A DNA stretch of 64,000 nucleotides, from positions 23,430,001 through 23,494,000 of the forward strand of contig NC_081820.1 in the NCBI RefSeq assembly GCF_030704535.1. The letters run 5' to 3'. Below the pieces are notes generated by a model that was not told the DNA's origin, did no database searches, and was given only the letters and a program-made list of their open reading frames with translations. The position numbers were made by a program, and so were the translations under genes. This stretch comes from Vitis vinifera (taxonomy: Eukaryota > Streptophyta > Magnoliopsida > Vitales > Vitaceae). Positions 48,244-59,793 of this stretch are shown in pieces. Within the stretch, counting starts at the first letter, position 1. Each line of letters begins with the position of its first letter.

Positions 48244-49653
48244 ATGATGAAGAACACCATTGTTCTGTATCCTTCTTCAGGTTTAAGCCACCTTGTTCCC
48301 ATGGTAGAGATTGGCCGACTCCTGCTCGCTAACTACCCTTCCTTTTCCATCACCATCCTCATTGCCACCCTACCTTCTGACACCGCCTCCACTGCCACAT
48401 ACATCGCTTCCATTGCTGCCACCACCCCTTCCATTTCCTTCTACCACCTCCCCACTGTTTCTTTTTCCAACCCGTCCGGTTTTCCAGCTCTATTCTTTGA
48501 ATTTATAACCCTTAACAACAATAATCTCCGTCAAACCCTAGAATCCATGTCCCAGACCTCAAGTATTAAAGCCTTCATCATCGACTTCTTCTGCAATACC
48601 TCTTTCGAAATTTCGGCAAATCTTAACATCCCAACATACTATTTGTGTACTTCAGGGGCAAATGGGCTTGCGATGTTCCTTTACCTCCCAACGATTGATA
48701 GACACATTACAAAAAGCTTGAAAGATGATCTCAACATGCATATCCATGTCCCGGGAACACCATCCATTGCAGCTTCTGACATGCCCTTGGCGTTGCTTGA
48801 TCGCAGGACTGAAGTCTATCAATACTTCATTGACACCGGAAATCAGATGGCTAGATCATCTGGAATCATCATAAACACTTTTGAATCGCTTGAACCAAGA
48901 GCTATTAAAGCGATATCAGAGTGCTTCTGCGTTCCAGATGCACCGACTCCTCCAATTTTCTGCATCGGGCCATTGGTCTTGAATTCGAATCGAGCTGGTG
49001 GTGGCGGTGATGAACATGACTGCTTGGGCTGGCTCAATATGCAGCCAAGTCGAAGCGTCGTGTTTCTGAGTTTTGGTAGCATGGGGTTGTTCTCATCGGA
49101 GCAGTTGAAGGAAATCGCAACTGGGCTAGAAAGAAGTGGAGTGAGGTTCTTGTGGGTGGTGCGGATGGAGAAGCTCAATGGAGAAACACCTCAGCCAAGC
49201 TTGGATTCATGCTTGCCAGAAGGGTTCTTGGAGAGAACGAAAGATAGAGGTTATCTGGTGAAGTCTTGGGCACCACAGGTGGCGGTGCTGAGTCATGACT
49301 CGGTTGGCGGGTTTGTGACTCATTGCGGGTGGAATTCGATTCTGGAATCTGTGTGTGCTGGAGTGCCTATGGTGGCATGGCCTCTGTATGCAGAGCAAAA
49401 GATGAACAGGGTGATCTTGGTGGAGGAATTCAAGGTCGCTTTGCCGGTGAACCAGTTGGAAAACGATTTTGTGACTGCGACTGAGTTGGAGAACCGAGTG
49501 ACCGAGTTGATGAATTCCGACAAAGGAAAAGCGTTGAGAGACCGAGTTATAGCCATGAGAGATGGTGCCAAGGCGGCCATGAGAGAGGACGGATCATCTC
49601 GGCTTGCACTAGCCAAGTTGGTTGAGTTAATTACACGAGCTCCACCGACTTGA
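48244..49653 (+). CDS. UDP-glucosyltransferase, UGT88 family, divergent copy 3
   Basis: Intronless, 469 residues, a UGT88-type enzyme clearly more diverged than the other three. The catalytic His16 lies in an altered motif, PSSGLSHL instead of PSPGMGHL; Asp114 is in FIIDFFC. The PSPG box at 342-385 ([16 protein letters not shown] through PLYAEQ) keeps Trp22 and Gln44, so UDP-glucose use is expected. It has a short GGGGDEHD stretch where copies 1 and 2 have a long Gly run. The acceptor-binding N-terminal half differs most, suggesting another substrate range. A second Met (MMKN) makes the start ambiguous by one codon. Confidence 0.94.
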   Translation: MMKNTIVLYPSSGLSHLVPMVEIGRLLLANYPSFSITILIATLPSDTASTATYIASIAATTPSISFYHLPTVSFSNPSGFPALFFEFITLNNNNLRQTLESMSQTSSIKAFIIDFFCNTSFEISANLNIPTYYLCTSGANGLAMFLYLPTIDRHITKSLKDDLNMHIHVPGTPSIAASDMPLALLDRRTEVYQYFIDTGNQMARSSGIIINTFESLEPRAIKAISECFCVPDAPTPPIFCIGPLVLNSNRAGGGGDEHDCLGWLNMQPSRSVVFLSFGSMGLFSSEQLKEIATGLERSGVRFLWVVRMEKLNGETPQPSLDSCLPEGFLERTKDRGYLVKSWAPQVAVLSHDSVGGFVTHCGWNSILESVCAGVPMVAWPLYAEQKMNRVILVEEFKVALPVNQLENDFVTATELENRVTELMNSDKGKALRDRVIAMRDGAKAAMREDGSSRLALAKLVELITRAPPT

Positions 49654-51374
49654 AAAACTTTAACTCAGTTGTAATTAAATTTGTTAATTACAATTATATT
49701 TAAAACAAATTACAACTTTACCAAATTATATTTAAATCTACTTTGGTTTGTGGGCCTGGCTGGCCTTAGTCGCTGAAAGCCTCCAGGATGGACTGGGTCC
49801 AGCACTGCCTGCCTGACTGGTCTGGCCTGACCCAAGAATATGTTCGGCCCATCCCACGAGCAGCCGCAAACACCTACCTATTTGGGAATATTTTCCAAAA
49901 TGATTTTTGAAAAATAATTTATGAGAACAGTTGTTGAAAATATGTATCAATTATTTTTAGGAATAAAATTTTATTGAAAACACTCAAATATAAAAAACAG
50001 ATTTTTGACTTATTTTTCATAGAAGTATTGATTTGCTTCAAGAATTGTTAGTTTTACAAGAGTAATTAACTCATTGCCAAGTTATTTTTTGTGTTAATCA
50101 TCACCTTTAATCACCTATTTAAATCACTTGGGTTGTTTGGTAATTTAATATAATATTTTTAGTGGTTTGAAAGGTAAAGATGGCAACGGATGCCAATTTA
50201 ATAATGCAAGATAATGGAAGATTAGGAAAATAGAAAACCTGAAAAAACAAACGTTTGTACCCATTAGGGTAAGAGTATCTATTGACAATAATTTTAGAAA
50301 GTATTTTTAGTTTTTTTTTAATATTTAAAAATTTTTATTTTTCAATTATAAAAAATATTATAAATATTTTATAAAATCCTTATCAAATACACTCTATGAT
50401 TACCACTTAAAGGGGAGCATGCCCGGTGTGGCATGCCCATCACCAATTTTCAAAGTCAAAGCTTATTTGGGGGTTCATTTCTATTTTTCAATGCATTATG
50501 CATTGCATCCCATAGAATGACCTTGTAATTCTCTCCTAGTGATTAATCCCTTTGTTTTTACCAACCCAAATTTTATTTCTTTTCCCTTTCCTATCTACAA
50601 CCCGGTTCGTGAAAAATTTGAGGAAAAATATAAATAAAAGAAAATACAAAGAAAAAGTAGAACGAAAGAAAAAATGAAGAAAAATAAAAAATAGATTAAA
50701 AATCGATAAATTATTTTTATTTGTTACTTTAAACTTATTTTACTTATTTTAACTCATCAATATAAAGATTAAATAATTTAAAATATATAAATTTTTAATT
50801 AATTTTAATTATATTTGATATTTTTTTATAAGAAAACAAAATATGAGAAAATAATTTTTCTTTATATATATATATATATATATATTTTTCTTAGTATTTT
50901 TTGGTAACCAAACATATTAAAGTGAATTCCTACTCTTCTTCCACAATCAACTAACGGAATCAAATTATGACTTGCAAGTAGCAACTCTTCACTTTGGGTG
51001 GACACTATACAATATCCTATTTCAAGCACATTCTACAAATTAATATATGATACAAAAACTTTTCAAAATTCTCCATATTTTCAATTGTTACTCCAGACCC
51101 ATTATGAAAAACAGTCAAAAGTAACTTTTAAAAAATTACTTGTTTTTAGAATAAATTCATAAAAAAAATAAAAATAAAAAATTTATTTCTATTTAAAAAT
51201 TTATTTCTAAATTAAACCAGTCTAGGCTTTAAGAAGTAATTAATGTAGCATTGTTTCTACCCAGCTGCAGGAGAGTTGGAACCCCAAAGAGGTGACAAGC
51301 TAGCAACACACCAAAGGGCCATTTTCTCAAAAGAGAGACAGCTCATTTATGCTAGTTTGGCCCATTCCTACTCG
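49654..51374. other. Intergenic DNA downstream of UGT copy 3
   Basis: Holds the 3' UTR of UGT copy 3, a GC-richer patch near 49745-49870 (GGGCCTGGCTGGCC and relatives) of unknown origin, AT-rich DNA, and a degenerate MITE described separately. No gene. Confidence 0.5.
50600..50922. mobile_element. Degenerate MITE related to the one at 28076
   Basis: In inverse orientation it shares ATCGATAAATTATTTTTATT, TTATTTTAACTCATCAATAT and TTTTTAATTAATTTTAATTA with the 327-bp MITE, and ends GGTAACCAAACATATT. The left end (AACCCGGTTCGTG) is eroded. (TA)n lies at about 50865-50884. Confidence 0.65.
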
Positions 51375-51384
51375 ACTTTTGGGG

Positions 51385-52785
51385 TTTTTTTTTAATAACT
51401 TATACGGCAATTTTAAAAGTAATTCTTTAAAAATGGCAATTAGAAAAATATTGATAGATATACGACACTTTCGTAAAATAAAATATGTTTTTTGAAGAGA
51501 CATCTTTCATCATTTTCAAATATCTAATATTCACTTAGAAAAATTGAATTTAAACTAAAAGTGTTTATTTAAGAGACATTTTTTAGAATTCTAAAAAATT
51601 GGATTTATACTAAAAGTATATTTTGAAAAGACACTTTCCACAATTTTATAAAATTCAATGTATACTAATTTTTTTGAAAATGTGTCTCTTGAATAAACAT
51701 ATTTCATAATTTCACAAATTTTAATTTATACTACAAGTGTCTCTTGAATTTGATTTTATATTGAAAGAGACATCTTCTACAATTCAAAAAAAAAAAAATG
51801 AATTTATATTAAAGGTATCTCTTTAAAAAATATTTTTTCATAATTCCACAAATTCCAATATATACTAAAGGTGTCTTAAATTTTAATTTTATTTTTAATT
51901 TTCACATTCAACAATTTTACAAATTTTAATTTTATATTATAAGTGTTTCTTAGATTTTAATTTATATAAAAAGTATCTTTTAAAGAAATACCTTTAGTAT
52001 ATATTAGATTTTGTGGAATTGTAGAAGGTGTTTTTTTAAGAGACACCTTTACTATAAATCATTTTTTTTTTTTTTAATTGTAGAAAGTATTTACCTTCAA
52101 TATAAAATCAAAATTAAGAGACAATTGTAGTATAAATTAAAATTTGTGAAATTATGAAAGGTGTAGAGACACCTTTGGTATATATTGGATTTTTTTTGAA
52201 TTGTGGAAAGTGTCCCTTCAAAAGACACCTTCTATTAAAATTAAATTTAGGAGACACTTATAGTATAAATTACAATTTTTGAAAATGTAGAAGATTTCTC
52301 TTCAAGAGATACCTTTTATATAAAATTAAATTTAGGAGACACTTGTAATATAATTTAAAATTGATGAAATTGTGAAAGGTATATCTTCAAAAAACACATT
52401 TTAAGTATATATTAGATTTTGTGAAATTATAAAAATTGTCTTTTCAAAAAGACATCTTTTACTATAAATCAAATATTTTAGAATTGTAAAAAGTGTTTCT
52501 TGAAATACTTTTAGTTTAAATTCAATTCTTTTAAGTGTATATTGTAAATTTAAAAATTATGAAAGATATCTTTTGAAGGGATATCTTTAATATAAAATCA
52601 TATTCAAGAGATATGAAAATAGGTTGTATGAAAAAAGTTAAAATATAATTTTTTTTCCACCTCTCTCTTATATATTCAAAAAGTTTTATATATTCAAAAA
52701 GTGTCCGTAAAATTGGAATTATTTTCCTATTTACGGTATTTTATAAAATAATTTTTTAAAAGTCCGTACATTTATCAAAAACCCA
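51385..52785. mobile_element. Foldback (MULE-like?) element with internal palindromes, copy 1
   Basis: Ends are inverted: left TTTTTTTTAATAACTTATACGG, right the inverse of GGGTTTTTGATAAATGTACGG. A near-identical 10-bp direct repeat flanks it (ACTTTTGGGG at 51375, ACTTTTTGGG at 52786), close to the 9-bp duplication of Mutator-like elements. The interior is a chain of degenerate units such as AAAGGTGTCTCTTGAA and its inverse, joined by ATAAATTCAATTTTTTG-like spacers. No coding region. It lies immediately upstream of UGT copy 4. Confidence 0.65.
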
Positions 52786-52795
52786 ACTTTTTGGG

Positions 52796-53147
52796 TATGG
52801 CATTGAATATGCCTTTCCTACAAATATTCTGTCTCAAACCTCTTAGCAGTGCCAAAGCTCTGTTACATCAAACCCTAATCTTTAACATAATTTTGTTTGT
52901 CAAATTATTGTCACTTTTTTGCCTGATTTGAATGGAGGGTATACTTGTTCTCTCTGTGAAAGGGAAGTTGATATTTTGAGCGGCCATGACTGATTTTTCT
53001 TCCTTCCTTTGATTTCTTCTTTACGTCCTTTTCATTATCTTCCGGATGTGCGTATAGATGTTGATATGGCATCCTTGAAAACAAACCATCTCCACAAACT
53101 ATTCCCTTTCCACAACCAACCCCCTCTGCTCTCCGGCCCTCTCAGCA
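52796..53147 (+). promoter_or_regulatory. Promoter/5' leader of UGT copy 4
   Basis: Only about 350 bp separates the foldback element from the ATG, so the proximal promoter is short and borders transposon DNA. No clear TATA box. The last bases before the ATG (CTCTCAGCAATGG) resemble the leaders of copies 1 and 2. Confidence 0.4.
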
Positions 53148-54560
53148 ATGGAGAGTGTAGTAGTATTGTATCCATCGCCAGGGATGGGTCACCTGGTCTC
53201 AATGGTGGAGCTTGGAAAGCTTATATTGAAACACCATCCTTCATTCTCCATCATCATCTTCATCGTAACCCCACCTTACAACACTGGCTCTACCGCTCCT
53301 TACATCGCCCGCGTCTCCTCTTCCACTCCTTCCATCACCTTCCACCACCTCCCCACCATCTCTCTCCCTCTCGATTCTTTCTCCTCGCCCAACCATGAAA
53401 CCCTTACTTTCGAGCTCCTCCACCTCAACAACCATAACGTCCACCAGGCCCTTGTGTCCATCTCCAACAATTCAACTGTCAGTGCCCTTATCATCGACTT
53501 CTTCTGCACTTCTGCTCTTTCCGTCGCTAATGAACTCAGCATCTCATGCTATTATTTCTTCACCTCCGGTGCTAATTGCCTGGCTTGCTTTGCTTATTTG
53601 CACACTATTCACCAGAATACCTCCAAAAGCTTCAAAGAACTCAACACCCACATTCATATCCCAGGTCTACCGCCGATACCAGCCTCTGACATGGCGAAAC
53701 CAATACTTGACAGAACAGATAAGGCCTATGAGTTCTTCCTAGACATGTCCTTCCACTTGCCCAAATCAGCTGGAATCATTGTGAACACATTTGAAGTGCT
53801 GGAAGCCAGAGCCTTGAAAGCGATCTCGGATGGACTTTGTGACCCACAGAGTCCAACCCCACCGATTTTCTGTATTGGACCATTGATCGCAGCTGATGAT
53901 CGTCTCGGCGGTGACATGCCCGAGTGTCTGACATGGCTCGACTCACAGCCGAAGCGCAGTGTCTTGTTCCTGTGTTTTGGTAGCCTAGGCGTATTCTCAG
54001 CAGAACAGTTGAAGGAAATAGCGATTGGGTTGGAGAGGAGTGGGCAGAGGTTCTTGTGGGTGGTCCGCAGTCCACCAAATGAGGACCAAAGCAAGCGCTT
54101 CTTAGCACCACCAGACCCAGATTTGGATTTGCTCCTCCCAGACGGGTTCTTGGATCGAACCAAGGAGAGGGGCCTAGTGGTGAAGTCATGGGCACCTCAA
54201 GTGGCAGTTTTGAATCATGAATCAGTAGGCGGGTTTGTAACTCACTGTGGGTGGAACTCTTTGCTTGAAGCCTTATGTGCGGGCGTACCAATGGTAGCGT
54301 GGCCACTATATGCCGAGCAAAGATTTAATAGGGTCATACTAGTTGAGGAGATGAAGCTAGCGTTGCCAATGGAAGAGTTGGAAGATGGGTTTGTGAAGGC
54401 AAGCGAGATTGAGAAGCGAGCTAGACAGCTGATGGAATCAGAGGAAGGAAAGTCGATTAGGAATCAGATCATGGTAATGAAAGAAGCTGCTGAGGCTGCA
54501 ATGAGCGATGGTGGATCATCTCGCGTTGCATTAATGAAATTGGTCCAATCGTGGAATTGA
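53148..54560 (+). CDS. UDP-glucosyltransferase, UGT88 family, copy 4
   Basis: Intronless, 470 residues, close to copies 1 and 2 but clearly older than their split. Catalytic His15 (PSPGMGHL), Asp117 (LIIDFFC) and the PSPG box at 348-391 ([16 protein letters not shown] through PLYAEQ; Trp22, Gln44) are intact. The inter-domain loop reads DDRLGGDMPE, with no Gly run, so the run in copies 1 and 2 is derived. Likely a cytosolic O-glucosyltransferase for phenolic acceptors, by family. Foldback elements flank it on both sides. Confidence 0.95.
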   Translation: MESVVVLYPSPGMGHLVSMVELGKLILKHHPSFSIIIFIVTPPYNTGSTAPYIARVSSSTPSITFHHLPTISLPLDSFSSPNHETLTFELLHLNNHNVHQALVSISNNSTVSALIIDFFCTSALSVANELSISCYYFFTSGANCLACFAYLHTIHQNTSKSFKELNTHIHIPGLPPIPASDMAKPILDRTDKAYEFFLDMSFHLPKSAGIIVNTFEVLEARALKAISDGLCDPQSPTPPIFCIGPLIAADDRLGGDMPECLTWLDSQPKRSVLFLCFGSLGVFSAEQLKEIAIGLERSGQRFLWVVRSPPNEDQSKRFLAPPDPDLDLLLPDGFLDRTKERGLVVKSWAPQVAVLNHESVGGFVTHCGWNSLLEALCAGVPMVAWPLYAEQRFNRVILVEEMKLALPMEELEDGFVKASEIEKRARQLMESEEGKSIRNQIMVMKEAAEAAMSDGGSSRVALMKLVQSWN

Positions 54561-55204
54561 AGACAAGATGATTCTTATTCTTATTTTATCTCATTTATTT
54601 ATGCCCATAGATGTCATCATTCATGTTCAACGGTTGGGAATTTTTTTTTCTTTTCTTCCTGTCAATCTTGGCATTAGTAGATCGAAGCTACGTGAAGGTC
54701 TCGCAGGATCATTAATAGGCTGTCTGTCTCCATACTTGTTTGGTCCTTACCCTTTTAGTCGTCTATAGACTTTATTGAGTTATGTATTGGAAAATATCGA
54801 TAAAAGAAAATGTTTATAAACGAAAATTAATTAAAACTTAAAAAAAAATAGCAAAAATAATAATATATTCATTGAGTTATTTTAAGAAAGAAATTGATAT
54901 ATTTATGATAAATCTATAAAATTAAACAATAATATATTGAATTTAAAAATATGATAATATTAAAATGAGAATGTATTTAGTGTTTTTTTATTTAAAAATG
55001 TTGAAAATTTTATTTATAAATTTATAATTTTTCTTGTTTTTAATTATTATATAATGTACATAATAATATAATTAAAATTAACTTATTTATAAATAATTTA
55101 CTTTAATTAATTTTCAAAAATAATTTTTTCTAGTTTATAGCTAAACACTAGTGATTGTCTTTAAAAAAATATAAATGAAAGTACTACTACTAAAAATGCT
55201 ACCG
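54561..55204. other. 3' flank of UGT copy 4
   Basis: 3' UTR and AT-rich intergenic DNA. No gene or clear repeat end seen before the second foldback element. Confidence 0.5.
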
Positions 55205-56185
55205 GCAAAAGAGGTTTTTTTTTTTAACTTGTACGGCTATTTTAAAAATAATTCTTAAAAAATGGTACTTTTTAAAAAAATTCTTAAAATATGATATTTA
55301 CAAAAATATTTTTAAATTGAATTTATGTTAAATGTGTCTCTTCAAAAGACATTTTCTCATCATTTTTTTTATTAATCATACATGAGAAAAAAAATTGAAT
55401 TTATACTAAAGAAATATTTTTTTTCACAATACCATAAAATCAAATTTATACTAAAGGTGACTCTTAAAAAGACATTTTTGATAATTTTTATATCAGTCGA
55501 TCACACAATAAAAAAAATTTGAATTTACATTAAAGACGCCTCTACAATTCCACAAAATTGAATTTATACTAAATGTGTCTTTTGAATAAACACTTTTCAT
55601 AATTTTTATATTAGTCACTTATCGAAAAAATTAAATTTATACTAAAAGTGTCTTTTGAAGAAAAACATTTCAATATAAATTTAAGTTTATGAAATTATGA
55701 AAGATATATTTTAAAAATACACTTTTAGTATAAATTCAATTATTTCAATGGATGACTGATACAAGAATTGTTAAAAGTGTTTTTTCAAGAGACACCTTTA
55801 TTATAAATTTAATTTTGTGAAATTATAAAAAATATGTTTTAAGAGACATCTTTAATATAAATTCAATTTCTTTACTATGCAACTAATATGAAAATCATGA
55901 AAATGTCTCTCTTGAAGAAACACATTTAATATAAATTTAAATTTTTTTAACATATGTTATTGATATAAGAATTGTGGAGAAAAAAACATCTTCAATGTAA
56001 ATTCAATTTTTTTGAACGTGTATTATTGATATAAAAATGATGGAAGGTGTCTTTTCAAGAGACACCTTTCAAAAGTGATAAAAAGTACCGTAGATTTGAA
56101 AATACTTTTCATTGTACTCTATTTAAAAAAATTAATTTTAAATTTATAATCCGGGCAAAAGTGCATTTATCAAAATCACTTTCAA
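55205..56185. mobile_element. Foldback element, copy 2
   Basis: Begins GTTTTTTTTTTTAACTTGTACGG, as copy 1 does, and ends with TGCATTTATCAAAATC, again the inverse of the left style. The interior repeats AAAGGTGTCTCTT and AAGAGACACCTTT (for example GTCTTTTCAAGAGACACC at 56050-56067). No clear target duplication, so its limits are approximate. Same orientation as copy 1, on the other side of UGT copy 4. Confidence 0.6.
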
Positions 56186-57820
56186 CGGCTTCTTTCAGCT
56201 CACATAATGGGCGACTGACTAGTTTTGAAGTAGGGGGAAAGTCATTGTGAAGGAAGCCCAAAGCCCATTGGGTTTAAAATTGGGCTTCAAAAATCTAAAT
56301 CTGGGCTCAACTAATTGGTTTCGTCCATTCAATAAATGGGCTGATCAAAACCAACAACAGAGGGTTAAGAACTTTCTTCATCCAGACGAGCAACCAGCAA
56401 CCTTTACTCCGAAAAATAAAGAACTTATTACTGCCTCCTTTTATTCACATTAATGTAAGCTTTATTAGCTTTCACACAATCTTCAAAGTTATTAATCATC
56501 ACTTTAAAATTATTAACAGTGTTGATAGCTTCTCAAGATGACTCTCAATACTAATTATTTTGAAAAATTATGGCACGACATCTAAGATAATTGTAGAAAT
56601 TAAGGTAAAAAGGAGATCATGCATGGTTGTTCATGGAAGAAGCCAAATGCATCCTATTTTATTCAGAACAGGCCAAATCATGGGGTGTTAGTTAAATTCT
56701 TAATCCTGTGCCCTTCCCAAAGGAAGCTGAGGCATCTATGATCAAGCCACAATAAAAAATTTAAGTATTCTGATCCCTCTGAAGTACAATTTTTTTTTTT
56801 TTTTTTGGATCCCCCAAATAAATTTCTGGTTTGATCACTGGTTCTTAATGGTGAGAACATGCATGGCTCTATTGTATGGGAAAATTCATAAGATTTTGCA
56901 AGGTAATATCACATCAATAAAAAGATTAGAGTTTTGACGTTTATTAGATTCTAGTTGATACTCATAGAGTAGGGACTCTTTTCTTCTAATGATTCAACAA
57001 TTTAAAGGATCGGGTAGTATAGATTAAGGAAAGTCGTGATACAATTATTTTATGGAAGGTTTTGGGAATTTTTCCAAGAAAAAAAATGGAAAGTAGACAT
57101 GACACCAACCAGTTCACGTGTTGACAGAAGAGAAACCCGTGACCATGCACTGATTAGGTTGAAGGAAGCAAACAAATGAAGCAATATTACGCTATCCGAC
57201 ATGCCTTATGGAAATGACTAGGATACCTTGGATTTTTCACCCCTTTGGATCAAAGGATAGAGACCCGTGAACTTCAGGTCAATCCAAAAGCCTGGTTGGC
57301 CTCTCATCTCCATTATCTTCAATCTTAACTCGCCTTCCCAACCTTCATAAAATGATTTCAATGGTTTTGGAGGACCCATGTGAGTGGTTTGAGGGTTTCT
57401 TGCCATGCTCTCTTTCAAATGTGGCCCAATGGTAGGATTTGACGTTTCATTATGTAGGTCTTCGAATCAAATTCATTGAACAGTTTCTGTGAAAGTAACA
57501 ATTCATAAGTATTTATACCATGCTTTTGTTGTGATGACACATAGGCTTTTGTTACGTCCAATAAACTTGTCTAAAAAAAAGTTAGTTTAGAAATGAAACC
57601 AGTCTATTGGTGGGATGGGCAGAGTAGAGAGTGAAAACAATGCAAACCCATGAACAAAACTAGCTTTATTCACGCTATTTTCAATTTATTATATGATAGA
57701 CCAAATGAAGCTTCAGAATGCAACACATGAGCTTGAGTTTTGACACCAAAATGAAAATGGAAACTTACATTTAACTTTAAGACAATGAGTAAATAGAAAT
57801 CACATGATTTAGCCATGGCT
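56186..57820. other. Intergenic DNA between UGT copy 4 and the ABCG gene
   Basis: No gene supported. Short frames at 56247 (+) and 57218 (-) lack family features. The last few hundred bases hold the 3' UTR of the minus-strand ABCG gene. Confidence 0.5.
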
Positions 57821-59614
57821 TCAATTCTTTGATCTTCGAACCCTCCTGATCAAAACCAGAAAGCAAAGCACACGATAGAAGAAAAAGAATCCAATCAACA
57901 TGTAGATGTTGGTCCATCTCTGCCTCTCATGGAGCCCTTTCTTCTGCAGCACATCACGCCCAGTCGCCATACATGTCTTGTTCTCTTCGTACCATAACAA
58001 ACACCTTGAAACAAGGCATGAGTACTCATTGATGAGGAAGGCATCCAAGGCATATTTGTACATGGAGAAGAAGTGCATGAACAGCCAGTACTTGGGCATG
58101 CTGTCTTTTGAGATGAAGTAGCCGGAGAAGAGAAAGAAAGCGCCCAGAAATATTGTGACTAGTGATGTTCCGGCGATGTAGTTTGGAGCTACCGAACTCA
58201 GGAAGAGAACAAATGAATTTGCCATGAGGACTATTACCCATATCACCAAAACAAAGTAGGCAAAAGCTTGCCATGTAGCACAGAGACCCACTAAGAAGTA
58301 TACGGAGACTGAGTAAATGATGGCGATGGCCAGCAAGTATGGCAAGAAAACCAATGTGTTTGCGATGAGATATGACGAGAGCCTGTACACCCCACTTGAA
58401 GTTTCCCTGAGTAGAATTGGCCTTTCATTGATGAAAATTGGGAGAGTTTCGGTTGTTGAAGAGAGGAGGAAGGTGAGAGTGAAGGCAAAGAGGCCTAATC
58501 GCTTCTCCATTCCTTGCTTGTCGAATCCAATGTTGATGTAAATGGTTCCTAGAACAAGGCCCACACCAAGAGCTTCCAATGCGTTCACGAGGAGAAGCTG
58601 TCTGGTTCTGTAAACGATCTTCCAAAACCTGTTGTACAAAGCGAGTACTTCATGGAGTCTTGAGCTCCTATATCTGATCATTGATCCGCTATGATTAGAA
58701 GGAGAAATTTCAGGAATTTCTGGTGATGGAGGAAGTGATGGTGGTGTAAGGGGTTTATGCTCATGGAGTTGGCTCAGTATTTCCATAGCGTATTCAAGGG
58801 AATTGAGCTGCGAAGGAACAGTGAAGCCATGGGAGAGTAAGAACGTTTCAAGTGAAGAAAGAGTTCCATGGTGGATAACAGTTCCTTTTGAGAGCAAAAG
58901 GACTTTATCAATGGTGGAAAGGATCTTGAAACTAGGTTGATGAATGGACAAGATCACAGTGCGGTGGCGTGATTGCGCAATCGACTGCAGGGTCTGCATC
59001 ACATTGAAAGCCGAATTGCTGTCAAGCCCAGATGTTGGCTCATCAAGAAGCAACACGGCAGGGTCATGGAGAAGGCTGAGGCCTATAGAGACTCGTCGAC
59101 GCTCACCGCCAGATAGCCCATGGGCGAGCCTGGTATGTGCTAGGTGAGTTAGCCTGAGCTCACTGAGAAGAGAGGCTACTATGATGGCAATTTTGGAAGA
59201 TTTGGGAACAAGGAGGCTGGCTGCGAAGGCAAAAGTTTCAGAAACAGTAAGCTGGGGTAAGCATGCATCATGTTGAGGTACATAAGCTGAGAGCTTCCTG
59301 AATGAAGAACGGTTGAGAGGGGAAGAATTGAGAAGGAGAGAGCCACTTGTAGGCGAGGTTCGAGCAGCTAAAATGTCGAGAAGGGTGGACTTCCCTGCTC
59401 CACTTGGGCCAACAATAGCGAGAACTTGAGATGGATAAGCAGTCAGGCAGATGTCCCGGAGAATGTAGGTTGGTGGAGTTGTAGTGCAGGGTTGGAAGAG
59501 GAAGGTGGGGACAATGGTGTAGTTATTGGTGGTTGGTTTGGTGTAAGAGATTGAAGAGGCTGTTATTCTATAAGTTTTGTGTGGTGGGGGTGGTAATGAA
59601 GAGTGGTCTTCCAT
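57821..59614 (-). CDS. ABCG8: ABC transporter G family half transporter (ABCG8/ABCG4-like)
   Basis: Intronless, 597-residue half-size ABCG (WBC) transporter, probably at the plasma membrane, working as a dimer to export lipids, hormones or secondary metabolites. The nucleotide-binding domain comes first: Walker A GPSGAGKST (69-77), Q-loop Gln114 (YVPQHD), signature LSGGERRRVSIG (167-178), Walker B VLLLDEP (187-193) and H-loop His225 (SIHQPS). An ABC2 membrane domain with six predicted helices follows (about 340-597), ending in a basic tail RRVRRSKN. The N-terminus (KTYRITASSISYTKP) and the string QLNSLEYAMEIL match the Arabidopsis ABCG8/ABCG4 clade. The substrate is unknown. No defects seen. 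Confidence 0.95.
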   Translation of the reverse strand: MEDHSSLPPPPHKTYRITASSISYTKPTTNNYTIVPTFLFQPCTTTPPTYILRDICLTAYPSQVLAIVGPSGAGKSTLLDILAARTSPTSGSLLLNSSPLNRSSFRKLSAYVPQHDACLPQLTVSETFAFAASLLVPKSSKIAIIVASLLSELRLTHLAHTRLAHGLSGGERRRVSIGLSLLHDPAVLLLDEPTSGLDSNSAFNVMQTLQSIAQSRHRTVILSIHQPSFKILSTIDKVLLLSKGTVIHHGTLSSLETFLLSHGFTVPSQLNSLEYAMEILSQLHEHKPLTPPSLPPSPEIPEISPSNHSGSMIRYRSSRLHEVLALYNRFWKIVYRTRQLLLVNALEALGVGLVLGTIYINIGFDKQGMEKRLGLFAFTLTFLLSSTTETLPIFINERPILLRETSSGVYRLSSYLIANTLVFLPYLLAIAIIYSVSVYFLVGLCATWQAFAYFVLVIWVIVLMANSFVLFLSSVAPNYIAGTSLVTIFLGAFFLFSGYFISKDSMPKYWLFMHFFSMYKYALDAFLINEYSCLVSRCLLWYEENKTCMATGRDVLQKKGLHERQRWTNIYMLIGFFFFYRVLCFLVLIRRVRRSKN

Positions 59615-59786
59615 GGAGGAGGTGGTGGAGATGGGTGGAGGAAGAGAGGTTTTGGTTCAGAGAGAGAGGTGTTGAGGGATATGTTGGTGACAGTTTCCAT
59701 GAGTTTGAAGAGTATAATGCTGGTGGAGGATAAGTAGTTTGAGAATTAAAAAGTTTAGGTGCCCAAGCAGTTATATTAAATTGGAG

Positions 59787-59793
59787 TTTTATA
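59787..59793 (-). promoter_or_regulatory. Candidate TATA box of the ABCG gene
   Basis: TATAAAA on the minus strand, about 170 bp upstream of the ATG at 59614, which would give a leader of roughly 140 nt. Motif and distance only. Confidence 0.45.
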
